Assembly: GCF_001577305.1 (NCBI RefSeq)
Contig: NZ_CP014518.1
Coordinates: forward strand, 4,346,242-4,410,241
Direction: 5' to 3'
DNA length: 64,000 nucleotides
Origin: Sinomonas atrocyanea
Lineage (GTDB): Bacteria; Actinomycetota; Actinomycetes; Actinomycetales; Micrococcaceae
The position numbers were made by a program, and so were the translations under genes. Shown piece after piece: positions 61,818 to 64,000 of this stretch; position 1 is the stretch's first letter; every line of letters begins with the position of its first letter. The notes beneath the pieces are model-generated. The model made no database searches. It saw nothing but the letters and a program-made list of their open reading frames with translations, and was not told the origin of the DNA.

Positions 61818-62779
61818 GACTTCTTCTTCCTGTTCTTCCGCTGCGGCTGCTGGCGCTGCGTCTTGGGCTCCGGCGGCGGCGGGATGTCCTCGGGCCGCAT
61901 GACCTTGCCCGTGGTGACGTCGATCGGGGCGAGGCCCTTCGCGGCCCTGCGCTCGTTGAGGGCCCGAGCGGCAGGCGAACCGGGAGCGGGCATCCGGCGG
62001 ATCACGTAGAACTGCTGGCCCATGGTCCACAGGTTGGAGATCGTCCAGTAGATCAGGACGCCGATCGGGAAGTTGATGCCGCCGATGCCGAAGACGAGCG
62101 GGAGGATGTAGAGCAGGATCTTCTGCTGGCGCATGAACGGGCTGGCCATGGCCGCCTCGGACATGTTCTTCGCCATGATCTGCTTCTGGGTGATGAACTG
62201 CGAGGCCGTCATCGCCACGATCATGAGGATCGAGAGGATGGCCACGGCGACCGCGTCGCCCCCACCGCCGTGCAGCAGCGACGCGGAGAGCGGTGCCCCC
62301 AGAATGCTCGAGTTGTGGAACTGCTCGACCTGGTCATGGGTCATCGCACCGATGCCGGTGTTGTTCGCCTGGGCGTTGCTGATCCCCGAGAGGACCCGGA
62401 AGAGCCCGAAGAAGAACGGCATCTGGATCAGCATGGGGAGGCAGGCGGAGAACGGGTTGGTCCCGTGCTGCTTGTAGAGCGCCATCTGCTCCTGGGCCAT
62501 GGCCTGGCGCGAGAGCTGGTCGGTCTTGCCCTTGTACTTCGCCTGCAGCTTCTGGAGGTCTGGCTGCAGCAGCTGCATGCCGCGCTGGGCCTTGATCTGC
62601 TTGACGAAGACCGGGATCAGCGCCCCGCGGATCACCAGGACGAGCCCGATGATGGAGAACGTCCAGGTCCAGCCGCTCGCTGCGGGCAGGCCGATGAAGG
62701 ACAGGGCCTCGTGGAAGGCCACCATGACGAAGGAGACCAGCCACTCGAAGGGCAGAAGTATTGTCCCTAGAGGGTCCAT
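61814..62779 (-). CDS. yidC: Membrane protein insertase YidC
   Basis: 321 residues, five membrane helices. The hydrophilic-groove Arg lies in LVLVIRGALIPVFVKQIKAQ (about 49-68). PFFFGLFRVLSGISNAQANN and ASPFMRQQKILLYILPLVFG are the second and third signature stretches. The C-terminal tail is Lys/Arg/Gln-rich (RKNRKKKS end) and probably touches the ribosome. It inserts membrane proteins with or without SecYEG. Confidence 0.97.
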   Translation of the reverse strand: MDPLGTILLPFEWLVSFVMVAFHEALSFIGLPAASGWTWTFSIIGLVLVIRGALIPVFVKQIKAQRGMQLLQPDLQKLQAKYKGKTDQLSRQAMAQEQMALYKQHGTNPFSACLPMLIQMPFFFGLFRVLSGISNAQANNTGIGAMTHDQVEQFHNSSILGAPLSASLLHGGGGDAVAVAILSILMIVAMTASQFITQKQIMAKNMSEAAMASPFMRQQKILLYILPLVFGIGGINFPIGVLIYWTISNLWTMGQQFYVIRRMPAPGSPAARALNERRAAKGLAPIDVTTGKVMRPEDIPPPPEPKTQRQQPQRKNRKKKS

Positions 62780-62800
62780 GCGTTTTCCCTGTTCCTCATG

Positions 62801-63220
62801 TCAGTTACTCGTGTCGTTGGGGCGCGGGCCTGCGGGGCCAGCACCGTCGGTCCAGAAGCGGTCCGGGTGGTTCAGCACGACGATCCGCGGGATGCGGTCC
62901 TCGGGCCAATGGCGGTGGCCCTCCGGGACCGGGTCAATGCCCCCGGCGTTCCAGGGATGGCATCGGGCCAGCCGGCGCACCGCCAGATACGATCCTCGCA
63001 CAGCGCCGTGCACGGTGACGGCCTCGAGGGCGTACGCCGAGCACGAGGGGAAGAACCGGCACACCTGTCCGTACAGGGGTGACACGACGGCGCGGTAGGC
63101 CTTCAGCAGCAGGATGAGCACGTGCTGCGGAAGGGTCCAGACGAAACGGCCGACGCCGGCCGCCCACCTGACGGCCGCCGGTCGCCGCGCGCCGGCGGGC
63201 ATCTCAGCCACCGCTGCCAT
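62801..63220 (-). CDS. yidD: Membrane protein insertion efficiency factor YidD
   Basis: 139 residues. The core is AYRAVVSPLYGQVCRFFPSC with SAYALEA, and GSYLAVRRLARCHPWNAGGI with DPVP, the full YidD pattern including its Cys residues. N- and C-terminal tails are longer than in E. coli. It overlaps rnpA by 17 bases and precedes yidC. Confidence 0.95.
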   Translation of the reverse strand: MAAVAEMPAGARRPAAVRWAAGVGRFVWTLPQHVLILLLKAYRAVVSPLYGQVCRFFPSCSAYALEAVTVHGAVRGSYLAVRRLARCHPWNAGGIDPVPEGHRHWPEDRIPRIVVLNHPDRFWTDGAGPAGPRPNDTSN

Positions 63221-63605
63221 CCGCTGTCCTCTCCCGTCCGGCGGCCCCGTCGGGGCCGGTGCCCCGCTCGAGGCGGCGCAGGGCTGCGCCGAGCGCCGAT
63301 TCGTAGTCCGTGCTGAGGTCGTCCCAGCTCGCCGTTGACGACGCGGGGAGGGCGCGGACCACGACGTCGAGTCCGACAGGGCGCACGCGCACCGTCGAGG
63401 CGGCGGCCTCCCTCAGCCTCCGTTTAACGAGGTTGCGTGTGACTGCGTTCCCCACCGCCTTGGACACGATGAAACCGAACCGGCTCGCCCGCTCGCCAGT
63501 GGGGGCCGCATACAGCACGACGTTCCGGCGCCCTTGGCGGACGCCGGAACGTACGGTATGCGTAAAATCCGCGCCGGAGCGCAGGCGGTGGGCCGCGGCG
63601 AGCAT
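63204..63605 (-). CDS. rnpA: Ribonuclease P protein component
   Basis: 133 residues. RFGFIVSKAVGNAVTRNLVK with RRLREA is the RNR motif that binds the RNase P RNA. MLAAAHRLRSGADFTHTVRS is the usual start. It completes the enzyme that trims tRNA 5' ends. The C-terminal 20 residues are Gly/Arg-rich. Start 49 bases after the rpmH stop. Confidence 0.96.
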   Translation of the reverse strand: MLAAAHRLRSGADFTHTVRSGVRQGRRNVVLYAAPTGERASRFGFIVSKAVGNAVTRNLVKRRLREAAASTVRVRPVGLDVVVRALPASSTASWDDLSTDYESALGAALRRLERGTGPDGAAGRERTADGSGG

Positions 63606-63654
63606 CAGTCCGCCATCAGCGCGTGCCCGCGATCCGACCCGGCCGAGTCAGGAC

Positions 63655-63792
63655 TCAGGCCGAGAGCTCAGCGCGGCCCTTGGACCGGCGCGCAGCCAGG
63701 ATGGCGCGGCCGGCGCGGGTGCGCATGCGCAGACGGAAACCGTGCTTCTTGGCACGACGGCGGTTATTCGGCTGAAAAGTCCGCTTGCTCAC
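63655..63792 (-). CDS. rpmH: 50S ribosomal protein bL34
   Basis: 45 residues reading MSKRTFQPNNRRRAKKHGFR, LRMRTRAGRAILAARRSKGR and AELSA, full-length bL34. The start codon is GTG at 63792 with GGAG eight bases before it. First gene of the rpmH-rnpA-yidD-yidC-jag-rsmG set and the usual neighbour of dnaA. Confidence 0.98.
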   Translation of the reverse strand: MSKRTFQPNNRRRAKKHGFRLRMRTRAGRAILAARRSKGRAELSA

Positions 63793-64000
63793 TTCTCTCA
63801 CTCCAGTAGATCGAGCGCGTCTGCCGGACGGGTCGAAGTGCTGGCGGACGCTATGTATTCATGGCCTGCCGCCCCCGCCGCGCCTCATGCCGGCATCCGC
63901 AGCACGGGCACCCGGAGGGGCTGTGCGTGGGGCGTGCCGAGGGCATGCGACAGGAGAAGTAGGCAGACACAAAGGACTTAACGACGTTAGGGCACGGCAA
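63793..64000. other. rpmH upstream region (towards dnaA)
   Basis: 208 bases to the window edge without a gene. It should hold the rpmH promoter and part of the rpmH-dnaA spacer. TTAACGACGTTAG near the edge is a short inverted repeat. No perfect DnaA box is visible in this part. Confidence 0.5.

Overview
The window is about 70% GC chromosomal DNA from a high-GC actinobacterium. The right-hand gene order (trxB, trxA, parB, parA, rsmG, jag, yidC, yidD, rnpA, rpmH, with dnaA expected just past the right edge) and the protein sequences suggest a Micrococcaceae member such as Arthrobacter or Sinomonas; the genus is inferred. No tRNA, rRNA, insertion sequence, prophage or CRISPR array was seen.

Layout, left to right. 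(1) 0-12.3 kb: cut membrane protein, MATE exporter, methyltransferase, amino-acid permease, a frameshifted VOC gene, dnaB with a DnaA-box cluster in front of it, an L7/L12-like membrane protein, a dipeptidase, an FMN reductase, and the rpsF-ssb-rpsR-rplI cluster. (2) 12.3-18.9 kb: M18 aminopeptidase, glutamine amidotransferase, a GAF protein shaped like a DosS kinase but lacking the phospho-acceptor His, a GAF-ANTAR regulator and a secreted sedolisin-type (S53) protease. (3) 19-26 kb: an MFS importer and a flavin monooxygenase behind a SAM-type riboswitch, then an ABC exporter in one operon with its two-component system. (4) 26-34 kb: an HlyD/MacB-type ABC export operon with a Gly-rich membrane protein, a PAP2-diacylglycerol kinase fusion, an MFS transporter and a second GAF-ANTAR protein. 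(5) 34-48 kb: beta-lactamase-fold hydrolase, MecA-like penicillin-binding protein, receiver-only protein, acetyltransferase, ABC-F ATPase, frameshifted hrpB, GT87-type membrane protein, histidine phosphatase and CCA-adding enzyme. (6) 48-54 kb: NUDIX, murJ, a frameshifted pseudokinase/discoidin protein, and trxBA behind an exact SigR-type promoter. (7) 54.1-58.2 kb: about 4 kb with no believable gene but seven parS sites and two DnaA-box clusters. (8) 58.2-64 kb: parB, parA, rsmG, jag, yidC, yidD, rnpA, rpmH.

The best leads are the gene-free centromere-like region, the DnaA-box cluster in front of dnaB, a 14-bp iteron family at two loci directly downstream of minus-strand genes, a 19-nt sequence shared by a terminator and the inside of hrpB, the His-less DosS-like protein, and the riboswitch-controlled MFS/monooxygenase operon. 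Three genes carry one-base deletions in G/C homopolymers, which probably reflects base-calling error.
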